Shown: positions 6,749-15,119 of the stretch, piece after piece
Layout of the letters: each line of letters begins with the position of its first letter
Position numbering within the stretch: position 1 is the stretch's first letter
From: Kushneria sinocarnis
Lineage (GTDB): Bacteria; Pseudomonadota; Gammaproteobacteria; Pseudomonadales; Halomonadaceae
NCBI RefSeq assembly: GCF_003633775.1
Contig: NZ_RBIN01000004.1
Span: 1-64,000, forward strand
Reading direction: 5' to 3'
DNA length: 64,000 nucleotides
Program-made: the position numbers and the translations under genes
Notes under the pieces: generated by a model
Databases searched by the model: none
Seen by the model: the letters and a program-made list of their open reading frames with translations, nothing else
Told to the model about the DNA's origin: nothing

Positions 6749-8043
6749 TGAGCAGCCAGCAGGGAGAAACGCTCGAACATCTACCCGGAGAAACCGCCAC
6801 CATTCACGCGGCCCAGTCGGCGCTCGAGGGCCATCAGCGAGGGCTGCGGCGTCTGCTGCCCTTTCTGGGCCCCGCCTTCATAGCCTCCGTGGCCTATATC
6901 GACCCCGGCAATTTCGCGACCAACATCCAGGCCGGCTCCACCTACGGCTACATGTTGCTGTGGGTGGTACTGGTCTCCAACCTGATGGCAATCCTGATCC
7001 AGTCGATGTCGGCCAAGCTGGGGATCGCCACCGGTCGCAACGTGCCGGAAGTCTGCCGGGAACGCTTCTCGCGTCCGGTCACCATCGCACTGTGGATCCA
7101 GGCCGAAATCATCGCCATCGCCACCGATCTGGCGGAGTTCATCGGTGGCGCCCTGGGGCTCAACCTGCTGTTCGGCATACCGCTGTTTCCGGCCGCCGTG
7201 ATTACCGGGATCTTCTCCTTTGCCCTGCTGGAACTGCAGCGCCGCGGTTTTCGTCCGCTCGAGGCCGGCATCACCGCACTGGTGGGGATCGTGGTGGTCT
7301 CCTTTGCCTATGAAGTCATCATTGCCCGCCCCGATGGCAGCGCACTGCTGGCAGGCCTGACCATCCCCCGCTTCGACGGCACCGACAGCATCCTGCTGGC
7401 CGCCGGCATCCTGGGGGCCACCGTCATGCCGCACGTCATCTACCTGCATTCGGCACTGACCCAGCGCCGGGTCGTCGGTCGTACCGAAAACGAGCGGCGG
7501 CGCATCTTCCGTTTCGAATTCATCGACATCCTGATCGCCATGGGCGTTGCCGGGCTCATCAACGGCGCCATGCTGGTGATGGCGGCCGGCCTCTTCTTCG
7601 GCAGCGATGTCACCATCTCCACCCTCGAAGGGGCCTTCGCCCATCTGGATGACAAGGTCGGGCCACTGGCCGCCATCCTGTTCGGGGTCGGCCTGCTGGC
7701 CAGCGGCTTCTCGAGCTCCTCGGTCGGCACAATGAGCGGGCAGATCGTGATGCAGGGCTTCATCAACCGCCGGATTCCGATCTTCCTGCGCCGGCTGATT
7801 ACCATGGGGCCGCCGCTGCTCATTCTCGGCCTGGGGCTCGATGCCACCTCGGCACTGGTACTCAGTCAGGTAGTGCTCTCGTTCGGCATTCCGTTTGCCT
7901 TGATCCCGCTGCTGCTGTTCTGCTCCAACCGTGAACTGATGGGCTCACTGGTCAATCACCGCCTGACCACCGTGACCGCCTGGCTGATTGCCGCTGTCAT
8001 CATCAGCCTCAATATCTTCCTGCTGGTCAGAACCCTGACCTGA
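6748..8043 (+). CDS. mntH: Nramp-family divalent metal (Mn2+/Fe2+) transporter
   Basis: Encodes 431 aa with about 11 transmembrane helices. The two Nramp metal-site motifs are intact: YIDPGNFATN in helix 1 (about residue 51) and ATVMPHVIYLHSA in helix 6 (about residue 228). This family imports Mn2+ (and Fe2+) with protons across the inner membrane. The N-terminus carries a polar extension of about 30 residues before the first helix. GGGAG lies 9 bases upstream of the ATG. It is preceded by a promoter with an overlapping palindrome and a possible leader ORF, and followed by a hairpin, so it looks monocistronic. Confidence 0.92.
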   Translation: MSSQQGETLEHLPGETATIHAAQSALEGHQRGLRRLLPFLGPAFIASVAYIDPGNFATNIQAGSTYGYMLLWVVLVSNLMAILIQSMSAKLGIATGRNVPEVCRERFSRPVTIALWIQAEIIAIATDLAEFIGGALGLNLLFGIPLFPAAVITGIFSFALLELQRRGFRPLEAGITALVGIVVVSFAYEVIIARPDGSALLAGLTIPRFDGTDSILLAAGILGATVMPHVIYLHSALTQRRVVGRTENERRRIFRFEFIDILIAMGVAGLINGAMLVMAAGLFFGSDVTISTLEGAFAHLDDKVGPLAAILFGVGLLASGFSSSSVGTMSGQIVMQGFINRRIPIFLRRLITMGPPLLILGLGLDATSALVLSQVVLSFGIPFALIPLLLFCSNRELMGSLVNHRLTTVTAWLIAAVIISLNIFLLVRTLT

Positions 8044-8050
8044 ACCGGCG

Positions 8051-8073
8051 TGAGCAGCCCGTTCGGCTGCTCA
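8051..8073 (+). terminator. Hairpin after mntH
   Basis: TGAGCAGCC and GGCTGCTCA form a perfect 9-bp stem with a 5-base loop, 8 bases after the mntH stop. No clear T-run follows, so intrinsic termination would be weak. Confidence 0.5.
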
Positions 8074-8170
8074 TGGCTGACGCCCCGACTGCGACATTTC
8101 ACCACTCAGCTTTTGCCCCCTGCCGCCGATAATCCGGCGAAGCCGAAAGCAATTACAGGGGCAAGGCACG

Positions 8171-9943
8171 ATGAAGTGGCTCGAAAACATGACGGTCAGG
8201 GTCAGCTGGACCCTGGTGCTGCTGGTCTTTTTTGCACTGGTGCTCGGCGTCAGCTCGCTGGGACTGTATACGCTGCACTACAGCAGCGAATCGCTGGCTC
8301 GCCTGCATCAGGTCAACGTCAGCCAGCAGACCCTGCTCGACCGGGTCAACACCCGCCTGCTGGCACTGCGCCTGGACATTGCCCACCAGACGGGCTCGGC
8401 CCGGGTGGACACGGCCGGGCTGAACCAGCAGCTCGACAGGATTCGAACGACCTTCCAGCAGTTCACCGCCCTGCCCTTCGCAAGCGAGCAGCGTGCCGGT
8501 GTCGAGGCCCTGCGGCAGGATTTTTCACAGCTGGTCAGCGAGGGGCTCACCCCCCGCATCAGTGCCTTGCGCAGTGACCCGGCCAGCAGTGAGGCCGATG
8601 ACCGGCTGCACACCCTGGGCGATGCCTTCATGGCGGATGCCGAGACCTTCATCAGCTCGGCGGAGCGCACGGGCAATACCCTCTACAGCCGCTTCCAGCA
8701 GCACGCCACCCTGCTGCAGGTGCTGATGATTGCCGCCATCATCGCCGCCGTGGTGATCAGCCTGATCGTGATGTGGGGCGTGACCGCCAATGTCATCCGG
8801 CCGCTCAAGCGTCTCGTGGGTCACTTCGAGCGCATGGCCCGTGGCGATCTCTCCGCGGTGAACGAGCGCCACGGCAACAACGAGATCGGCAAGCTGTTCA
8901 GCGCGCTGGCGCGCACCCGACAGAGCCTGGCCGACACCGTGACCACGGTGCGCGCCGGCAGTGACCACATCAACAGTGATGCCCGTACCATCGCCCGCGA
9001 CAACATCGATCTCTCCTCGCGCACCGAGCAGCAGGCAGCCTCGCTGGAAGAGACGGCCGCCAGCATGGAGCAGCTGACCTCCACGGTACAGCAGAACGCC
9101 GACAACTCCCGCCAGGCAAGCCAGCTGGCCAACCGCGCCAGTGACACCGCACAGCGGGGCGGCAAGGTCATCGGCGAGGTGCGTGAAACCATGCAGGAGA
9201 TCTCCAGGGGCGCGCATCAGATGGTCGATTTCATCGCCCTGATCGACTCCATTGCCTTCCAGACCAACCTGCTGGCGCTCAACGCGGCCGTCGAGGCCGC
9301 GCGTGCCGGTGAACAGGGCCGCGGATTTGCCGTGGTGGCCGGCGAGGTACGCGCCCTGGCCGGCCGCTCCAGTGAAGCGGCGCGAGAAATCCGTTCCCTG
9401 ATCGACACCTCGATCGAGCGGGTCGACAGTGGCTCGAACCTGGCCGACCAGGCCAATGACACCATGCGCGAGATTGTCGAGGCGGTGCAGCGTGCCACCG
9501 AGCTGATGACCGAGATTGCCGCCGCCTCCGAGGAGCAGAGCAGCGGCATCAGCCAGGTCAATCAGGCGGTTTCGCAGATCGACCAGGCCACCCAGCAGAA
9601 TGCCGAACTGGTGCAGAACGCCGCCCAGGCCGCACGCGAACTCGAGCAGCAGGCCGAAGCGCTGCGCGCCTCGGTGGCCGTGTTTCAGCTGGAACAGACC
9701 GACCGTTCGCCCCGCCCCCGCACCGCAACCACCGAGGCCCGCCAGCAGCCGCGGGAGGCCGGCACAAGACGTTCGAACACGGCGGAGCAGCCTTCGGGCG
9801 AGCCGCAGAGCAACCCGGCATCACGCTCGCCCTCCCGGCCGCAGCCGGAGGCCTCGTCCCACCCGGCCGCCACCACGGCCACACTGCCGGCACGTCCTGC
9901 CCGGGCCGCTACCCGCGACGAGGATGAGTGGGAAACCTTCTGA
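8171..9943 (+). CDS. Methyl-accepting chemotaxis protein with CheR-docking tail
   Basis: Encodes 590 aa. Transmembrane helix 1 is about residues 9-33. A periplasmic four-helix-bundle type ligand domain spans about 35-180, and helix 2 about 182-205 ([20 protein letters not shown]). HAMP follows ([20 protein letters not shown], about 210-260), then the cytoplasmic signalling domain with the invariant hairpin tip ([20 protein letters not shown]). The C-terminus is a long Pro/Ser/Arg/Thr-rich linker ending EDEWETF, close to the NWETF pentapeptide that docks CheR and CheB in high-abundance receptors. The ligand is not predictable. No other chemotaxis genes are adjacent. Confidence 0.93.
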   Translation: MKWLENMTVRVSWTLVLLVFFALVLGVSSLGLYTLHYSSESLARLHQVNVSQQTLLDRVNTRLLALRLDIAHQTGSARVDTAGLNQQLDRIRTTFQQFTALPFASEQRAGVEALRQDFSQLVSEGLTPRISALRSDPASSEADDRLHTLGDAFMADAETFISSAERTGNTLYSRFQQHATLLQVLMIAAIIAAVVISLIVMWGVTANVIRPLKRLVGHFERMARGDLSAVNERHGNNEIGKLFSALARTRQSLADTVTTVRAGSDHINSDARTIARDNIDLSSRTEQQAASLEETAASMEQLTSTVQQNADNSRQASQLANRASDTAQRGGKVIGEVRETMQEISRGAHQMVDFIALIDSIAFQTNLLALNAAVEAARAGEQGRGFAVVAGEVRALAGRSSEAAREIRSLIDTSIERVDSGSNLADQANDTMREIVEAVQRATELMTEIAAASEEQSSGISQVNQAVSQIDQATQQNAELVQNAAQAARELEQQAEALRASVAVFQLEQTDRSPRPRTATTEARQQPREAGTRRSNTAEQPSGEPQSNPASRSPSRPQPEASSHPAATTATLPARPARAATRDEDEWETF

Positions 9944-9965
9944 AGCATCGCCGCTACACCGTCAT

Positions 9966-9993
9966 GACACAGCCGCCTCCGGGCGGCTGTGTC
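9966..9993 (+). terminator. Strong hairpin after the chemoreceptor gene
   Basis: GACACAGCCGCC pairs perfectly with GGCGGCTGTGTC around a TCCG loop, a 12-bp stem just after the stop. The downstream T-content is low (GTT). Confidence 0.6.
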
Positions 9994-10142
9994 GTTCAGG
10001 AGCCGGGGCACAGGGAGAGCGCCGGGGGAGCTCTTCCCGGGCTTTCCCCGCCGACATCGAGCGCGGACAATGGTGCCGTCTCGGTGGCGCTCGCCGACAA
10101 TGGCGTGCCATCTTCACTCCACGACCGCGAAAGGAGCAGAAC

Positions 10143-10337
10143 ATGAACAGCGGTGACGAGCTGGTCATCGGCCTCGATATGCTGCCCGAAGGGGCGGATG
10201 TCGGCACCATCGTGCATCTCGAACTGCCTGCGGACAGTGAGGGCCAGGCCCCTGCCGGGCACTACGCCCTGCTGGTACGCCAGCTGGGCCCGGAGGAAGC
10301 GCTCTGTGAGGTCATGGCCATCGCGCCGACCCACTGA
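10143..10337 (+). CDS. Small acidic cytosolic protein, 64 aa
   Basis: Begins MNSGDELVIGLDMLPEGADV and ends VMAIAPTH. A good AGGAG lies 7-8 bases before the ATG. It has a beta-rich pattern (ADVGTIVHLELP, HYALLVRQLG), no signal peptide and no membrane segment. Acidic, as expected in a halophile. Family not recognised. It sits alone between the chemoreceptor terminator and another small acidic gene. Confidence 0.5.
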   Translation: MNSGDELVIGLDMLPEGADVGTIVHLELPADSEGQAPAGHYALLVRQLGPEEALCEVMAIAPTH

Positions 10338-10436
10338 CGTGCCGCCGCCCGAGGCCGGATCACCGATTCGCCGAGCCGGCCGACTTCGAACTACACTGTG
10401 GGCGTCGTTGTTCGTTATTACTGCAGGGAGGCATAC

Positions 10437-10850
10437 ATGGCCGAACAGCATCGCAATCAGCACGCAAGGGAAGAGCCCGAGCGGCGCGAAGAGGCGCTGG
10501 AGCCGCACGAGGATGAGCTCACCGCGACGGCCGAAGAGGTCGAGTCACTGACCGATCGCTCCGAAGAGGACTTCGACGGCACGGCATCGACCCAGCCGGC
10601 CGAGGAGCTGCCCCAGGAGTTCGATGAGCAGGCCGAGGAGGCGGTGATCGGCGATCTCGACCGGGACGAGGCCGAGCTGGCCCGCAAGGAGGCCGAGCTG
10701 GAAAACGAGCTGGAGGTCACCGGCGCGGATGAGGAAGGCGTGGAAGCGCACATCAAGGAGCTCGATTTCGATGAGGCCGAGGGCGAGGATGGCGTCGATC
10801 CGGAAGCCACCCGACCGGATCGCCAGAGCCGCGACCCGGATTCGCTCTGA
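10437..10850 (+). CDS. Very acidic, Glu-rich protein, 137 aa
   Basis: About two fifths of the residues are Asp or Glu. The N-terminal half is low complexity (HEDELTATAEEVESLTDRSE), and the region RDEAELARKEAELENELEV (about residues 80-98) has a heptad pattern compatible with a short coiled coil. The GGGAGG ribosome binding site supports the ATG at 10437 over an in-frame start at 10398. No signal peptide, so cytosolic and probably disordered. Function unknown. Confidence 0.55.
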   Translation: MAEQHRNQHAREEPERREEALEPHEDELTATAEEVESLTDRSEEDFDGTASTQPAEELPQEFDEQAEEAVIGDLDRDEAELARKEAELENELEVTGADEEGVEAHIKELDFDEAEGEDGVDPEATRPDRQSRDPDSL

Positions 10851-10891
10851 TCGACCCTTGCCCTGATCGACCATTGATAGTGGTCAAGTCT

Positions 10892-10923
10892 GAAGCGCAT
10901 CGCGACTGAAGTCGCTCCTGCAA
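10892..10923. repeat. REP-like hairpin element
   Basis: GCGACTGAAGTCGC (10902-10915) is a hairpin followed by TCCTGCA. The arrangement closely resembles the Pseudomonas/Halomonas REP core (GCGA-N-TGA-N-TCGCTCCTACA). It lies between two convergent genes, where such elements are usually found. I see only this copy in the window. Confidence 0.45.
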
Positions 10924-10932
10924 TACCAAAAC

Positions 10933-13359
10933 TCAGGGCTCATCGCGCGCCGGCAGCCGGGCATGGCCGTTCGACCAGACCCACTCGGTGATCTCGGGCA
11001 TATCCTCGAAGTGCTCCTGAATGTAGCGCTCGTGACGCTTCAGCAGCGCTTCCAGATCGCTGATGATACCGGCAGCACGCTCCAGCTGCTTCGGCACATA
11101 GCGCAGCGCATCCAGCGCCAGGTGGATCCGGCTCATGCGATTGAGCACGGTCATGTCAAAGGGCGTGGTGGTGGTGCCCGCTTCCATGTAGCCGCGCACA
11201 TGCACCCGGTCGGTGCCGGGACGGTGATGGATCAGCTGATGCACGACTCCCCGGTAACCGTGGAAAGCGAACAGCACCGGCCGATCGGCGGTAAACAGCG
11301 AGACAAAGCGCGCCTGACTGATACCGTGCGGGTGATCGACATCGAGGCTCATCAGATCGACCACGTTGACCACACGCACCTTCAGCGCCGGCAGGTAGCT
11401 GCGCAGCAGATCGACGGCCGCCAGCGTCTCCTGGGTGGCGATATCACCGGCACAGGCCATGACGATGTCCGGCTCCTCGTCGCCGCAGTTGCTCGCCCAC
11501 TCCCAGACATCACAGCCCAGCCGACAGTGCTCGCGTGCCTCCTCCATCGAGAGATACTGCAGCTGCGGATGCTTGTCGATGACGATGGCGTTGAGGTAAT
11601 CGACACTCTGAAAGCAGTGCTCGGCCACCGACAGCAGGCAGTTGGCATCCGGCGGCAGATAGATGCGGATCACCTCGGCCTGCTTGGTCAGCAGGTTGTC
11701 GATGAAGCCCGGCCCCTGGTGGCTGAAACCGTTGTGATCGTTGCGCCAGCAGGTCGAGGTCAGCAGATAGTTCATCGACGGCACCGGCTCCCGCCATGAG
11801 ACATTGCGGGCGTGCTCGAGCCACTTGGCGTGCTGGACCGCCATCGAATCGATGATCGAGGCAAAGGCCTCGTAACTGGCAAACAGACCGTGCCGGCCGG
11901 TCAGTACATAGCCTTCCAGCCAGCCGTTGCAGTTATGCTCGCTGAGCACCTCCATCATGCGGCCGTCGCGGGATACCTGCTCGTCCTGATCGTGAATCTC
12001 GCTGACCAGGCAGCGGTCGGTGGCCTCGAACACCGCCCCCAGCTTGTTGGAGTTGACCTCGTCGGGACAGAACAGCCGGAAGGTCGTGGGGTTGTCGCGA
12101 TAGATGTCGCGCATGTACTGCCCCAGCCGCTCGGTCGAGCCGTGCAGCTCCCGGGCTCGATTGTCTTCGGTGACCTCGACCGCATACGCCTGCAGATCGC
12201 GCAGTGTCAGCGGCTGTCGCAGCTTCCCGCCGTTGGCGTGCGGGTTGCTCCCCATGCGCTGCTCGCCGCGCGGCGCCCGATCCGTGATCTCCCGGTGCGG
12301 GCGACCCTGCTCGTCGAACAGCTCTTCGGGGCGATAGCTGCGCATCCAGCGCTCGAGATGGGCGCGATGCTCATCGTTGTCGCGCACGCCTCCCATCGGC
12401 ACCTGGTGGGCATGAAAGGTGCCTTCCACCGGCACGCCATCCACCCGATCGGGGCCGGTCCAGCCCTTGGGCGTGCGCATCACGATCATCGGCCAGGCCG
12501 GCTTTTCGCGCACACCCTCTTCACGGGCACGGCGCTGGATGGCATGAATTTCGTCGATCACTTCGGTCAGCGTCTCGGCCATGGCGCGATGCACCGTCAT
12601 CGGATCATCGCCCTCGACAAACCGGGGTTCATAACCGTGCCCGCGGAAATAGTGGGTCAGGGTCTCGTCGCTTTCGCGTGACAGCACCGTGGGGCTGCCG
12701 ATCTTGTAGCCGTTGAGGTGCAGGATCGGCAGCACGGCACCGTCGCGGGCCGGGTTGAGAAAGCGCATCCCCTTCCAGGAGCCTTCCAGCGGCCCGGTTT
12801 CCGCCTCGCCATCGCCGACTACGGCAGCAGCAATCAGACCGGGATTGTCGAAGACGGCACCAAAGGCGTGCACCAGCACATAACCGAGCTCGCCACCCTC
12901 GTGGATCGAGCCGGGCGTGGGCACACTGACGTGACTGGGTACGCCGCCGGGAGTGGAGAACTGGCGAAACAGCTGGCGCATGCCGGCCTCGTCACGGCTC
13001 ACATGCGGGAAGTGCTCGCTGTAGCTGCCCTCCAGCCAGACATTCGCCAGCAGCGCCGGTCCGCCATGTCCGGGACCGGTCAGATAGGTCATGTCGAGCT
13101 CACGGGCACGGATCTGCTCGTTGAGATGGGCATAGATCAGGTTGAGCCCCGGCGAGGTGCCCCAGTGCCCCAGCAGGCGCGGCTTGATGTGTTCCGGTTC
13201 GAGCGGTTCGCGCAGCAGCGGATTGTCCTGCAGATAGATCTGGCCAACCGCCAGATAGTTGGCGGCCCGCCACCAGCGATCGATCTGTTCGAGCGTGGAT
13301 TCGTCGGGCGCCAGCGTGGCGGCCTGCTGTCGGGTCTGCGCGGTATCGTGGGCTGCCAT
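10933..13359 (-). CDS. xfp: Phosphoketolase (xylulose-5-P/fructose-6-P)
   Basis: Encodes 808 aa, close to the family length. A thiamine diphosphate enzyme splitting xylulose 5-phosphate (or fructose 6-phosphate) with phosphate to acetyl phosphate and an aldose phosphate. Visible signatures: LGHWGTSPGLNLIYAHLN, GPGHGGPALLANVWLEGSY, EGGELGYVLVHAFGA, and the ThDP-binding GDGEAETGPLEGSW. The ATG at 13359 has a GGGAGG upstream and starts MAAHDTAQ; a longer frame to 13401 is unlikely. It lies 54 bp downstream of the acetate kinase pseudogene in the same direction, the usual partner for converting acetyl phosphate to acetate and ATP. Confidence 0.95.
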   Translation of the reverse strand: MAAHDTAQTRQQAATLAPDESTLEQIDRWWRAANYLAVGQIYLQDNPLLREPLEPEHIKPRLLGHWGTSPGLNLIYAHLNEQIRARELDMTYLTGPGHGGPALLANVWLEGSYSEHFPHVSRDEAGMRQLFRQFSTPGGVPSHVSVPTPGSIHEGGELGYVLVHAFGAVFDNPGLIAAAVVGDGEAETGPLEGSWKGMRFLNPARDGAVLPILHLNGYKIGSPTVLSRESDETLTHYFRGHGYEPRFVEGDDPMTVHRAMAETLTEVIDEIHAIQRRAREEGVREKPAWPMIVMRTPKGWTGPDRVDGVPVEGTFHAHQVPMGGVRDNDEHRAHLERWMRSYRPEELFDEQGRPHREITDRAPRGEQRMGSNPHANGGKLRQPLTLRDLQAYAVEVTEDNRARELHGSTERLGQYMRDIYRDNPTTFRLFCPDEVNSNKLGAVFEATDRCLVSEIHDQDEQVSRDGRMMEVLSEHNCNGWLEGYVLTGRHGLFASYEAFASIIDSMAVQHAKWLEHARNVSWREPVPSMNYLLTSTCWRNDHNGFSHQGPGFIDNLLTKQAEVIRIYLPPDANCLLSVAEHCFQSVDYLNAIVIDKHPQLQYLSMEEAREHCRLGCDVWEWASNCGDEEPDIVMACAGDIATQETLAAVDLLRSYLPALKVRVVNVVDLMSLDVDHPHGISQARFVSLFTADRPVLFAFHGYRGVVHQLIHHRPGTDRVHVRGYMEAGTTTTPFDMTVLNRMSRIHLALDALRYVPKQLERAAGIISDLEALLKRHERYIQEHFEDMPEITEWVWSNGHARLPARDEP

Positions 13360-13413
13360 GGATTCCCTCCCGTTCGTGGCCTGTCGGTAACCTCCCGGCA
13401 ATCGCTTGCCGGT

Positions 13414-14618
13414 TCAGTGCGAGCGCCACAGTTGCCAGGTATGTTCAGCCAGCATCGCCTCCTCGTCGGTCGGCACGACGCGGACGGTAATGGCGCTGTC
13501 CTCGCTCGAGATCAGCCGGGGCGAGTCGCCGCGATTGGCGTCGCTGTCCAGCCGCACCGACCACAGCGGGGTCAGCCGTTCGATGATCGCCTCGCGAATG
13601 GGGGCGGCATGCTCACCAATGCCGGCGGTAAACACGATGCCATCGACTCCGCCGAGCGCGACCGCCATGCGCCCCATCTCCTGGGCGGCGCGATACACGA
13701 AGAAATCGATCGCCCGGCGCGCCTCCGGCGCCTCACTCTCCAGCAGCACGGCCATGTCGCTGTCGATGCCGGAGAGCCCCAGCAGACCGGACTCGTGATA
13801 GAGCAGATGCTGCAGGGCATCCTCGTCGAAGTCGTGCTGGCCCTGCAGATAGAGTACCGCACCGGGATCGAGTGCCCCGCAGCGAGTGCCCATCGGCAGG
13901 CCGTCGAGCGCGGTGAAGCTCATGGTCGTCTCGCGACTCCTGCCGGCCTCCATGGCACACAGGCTGGCGCCATTGCCCAGATGGGCCACGATCACCCGTC
14001 CGCGCGCCAGGGCCGGATCAACCTCCGCGAGCCGCCGGGCGATGTACTCATAGGAGAGCCCGTGGAAGCCGTAGCGCCGTATACCCTCCTCGTAATAGCG
14101 TCACGGCAGACCGGTCAGCTGGGCGATCTCGGGTCGGGCGAGATGAAAGGCACTGTCGAAACAGGCGACCTGCATGACCTCCGGCGCAAAACGACTGACG
14201 GCATCGATGCCGGAAAGATGATGCGGCTGATGCAGCGGTGCCATGGGGGTCAGCGAAGCGATGCGCTCGCGCACGTCACGGTCGATCACCACCGGCGCAT
14301 CGAAGAAGCGACCGCCATGCACGATCCGGTGCCCGACCGCTACCAGCTGAAAGGCATCGAGCTGCTCATCGAGCATGCGGCGAATGCGCTCATAGCGTGA
14401 TCGTGATCGGGCACTTCCTCGCTGGAGGGGTCTTCGTCCGTCACTACGGTGCCATCGGCGAGCTCGCCGGCCAGATGGGGATGGCTCCCGATACCGTCGA
14501 GTTGAGCGTGTGCCAGCAGTTCGGGGGGCGTCTCGCGGTCCACTCGATACAGTGACAGCTTGATGCTCGACGAGCCTGCGTTGACCCCGATGATGACGGT
14601 TCGATTCGAATCCGGCAT
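13414..14618 (-). pseudogene. ackA: Acetate kinase, inactivated by frameshift and nonsense codon
   Basis: The full acetate kinase is traceable over about 400 codons. The N-terminus is IIGVNAGSSSIKLSLY from the ATG at 14618 (GGGAG upstream). The middle is VGHRIVHGG and FDSAFHLARPEIAQLTGLP. The C-terminal part is YGFHGLSYEYIA, VIVAHLGNGASLCAM and VDGIVFTAGIGEHA. One base is missing near 14395, between DHDH and YERIRRML. An in-frame TGA lies at 14101-14103, between TGLP and RYYEEGIRRYGFHG, where an Arg codon (CGA to TGA) is expected. All active-site motifs are otherwise preserved, so the inactivation is recent or an artefact of assembly. It heads a transcript with xfp. Confidence 0.9.
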
Positions 14619-14799
14619 GCGCGCTCCCTGCGTAACCGATGAAGGTGGCCCCTGAGCATCAAGCGTAGCCAGGATAGCCGCCCCCGGCGCAAGAATCGCC
14701 ACTCCGGCAGTCACCGCACAGCGAACCCGTCAGCCCGGTCGAAGAGTCCGTCTCCCTCTTCTACTCTGTAACGGCACACATCTGCGACAAGGAGCTGTC

Positions 14800-15072
14800 A
14801 TGCCTATTGTTCAACGACTCGAAGACGTTACCCGCACCATGATCGAGGATGCCGAAGCTGCCACCGAAACCGGGCCGGATGCCAACCCGGGTGGCCATGA
14901 GCACAGCAGCAATCCGGTGGCGGATCTGGGCATGTCGCTGAAGCCGCACATCGACCAAGGCATGTCGCGCAAGGAAGTGGCCGAGCGGATCGGTGCCTCC
15001 ACCGATCTGGTCGATCGCTGCCTCAGCCATCCGATCGTCACCCAGCTCGACGAGGGCACCGACGGACGATGA
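14800..15072 (+). CDS. Small protein with helix-turn-helix-like segment, 90 aa
   Basis: Begins MPIVQRLEDVTRTMIEDAEA, with AGGAG 7 bases upstream. The middle is polar and Gly/Asn/His-rich. The C-terminal part GMSRKEVAERIGASTDLVDR (about residues 54-73) has the spacing of a helix-turn-helix, followed by CLSHPIVTQLDEG. It could be a small DNA-binding protein, but the similarity is only by pattern. No family recognised. Confidence 0.5.
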   Translation: MPIVQRLEDVTRTMIEDAEAATETGPDANPGGHEHSSNPVADLGMSLKPHIDQGMSRKEVAERIGASTDLVDRCLSHPIVTQLDEGTDGR

Positions 15073-15119
15073 GCCCCCACCCCTGATGGCAACAGGCCGC
15101 GTTCCCACGCGGCCGACCG

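Noticed and set aside
14101-14103. TGA in ackA as a selenocysteine codon
   Set aside because: The expected residue is Arg, not Cys; no SECIS-like fold is evident; a separate frameshift also breaks the gene.
12718-14400. 560-codon plus-strand open frame over phosphoketolase and acetate kinase
   Set aside because: Antisense shadow of xfp and the ackA pseudogene, with His/Arg/Gln-rich composition and no domain.
14380-14410. Programmed frameshift in ackA
   Set aside because: No slippery heptamer or downstream pseudoknot is evident at the shift point.
14580-14620. TTCGATTCGAATCC resembling a tRNA T-arm
   Set aside because: It lies inside the ackA N-terminal codons and no cloverleaf can be drawn around it.
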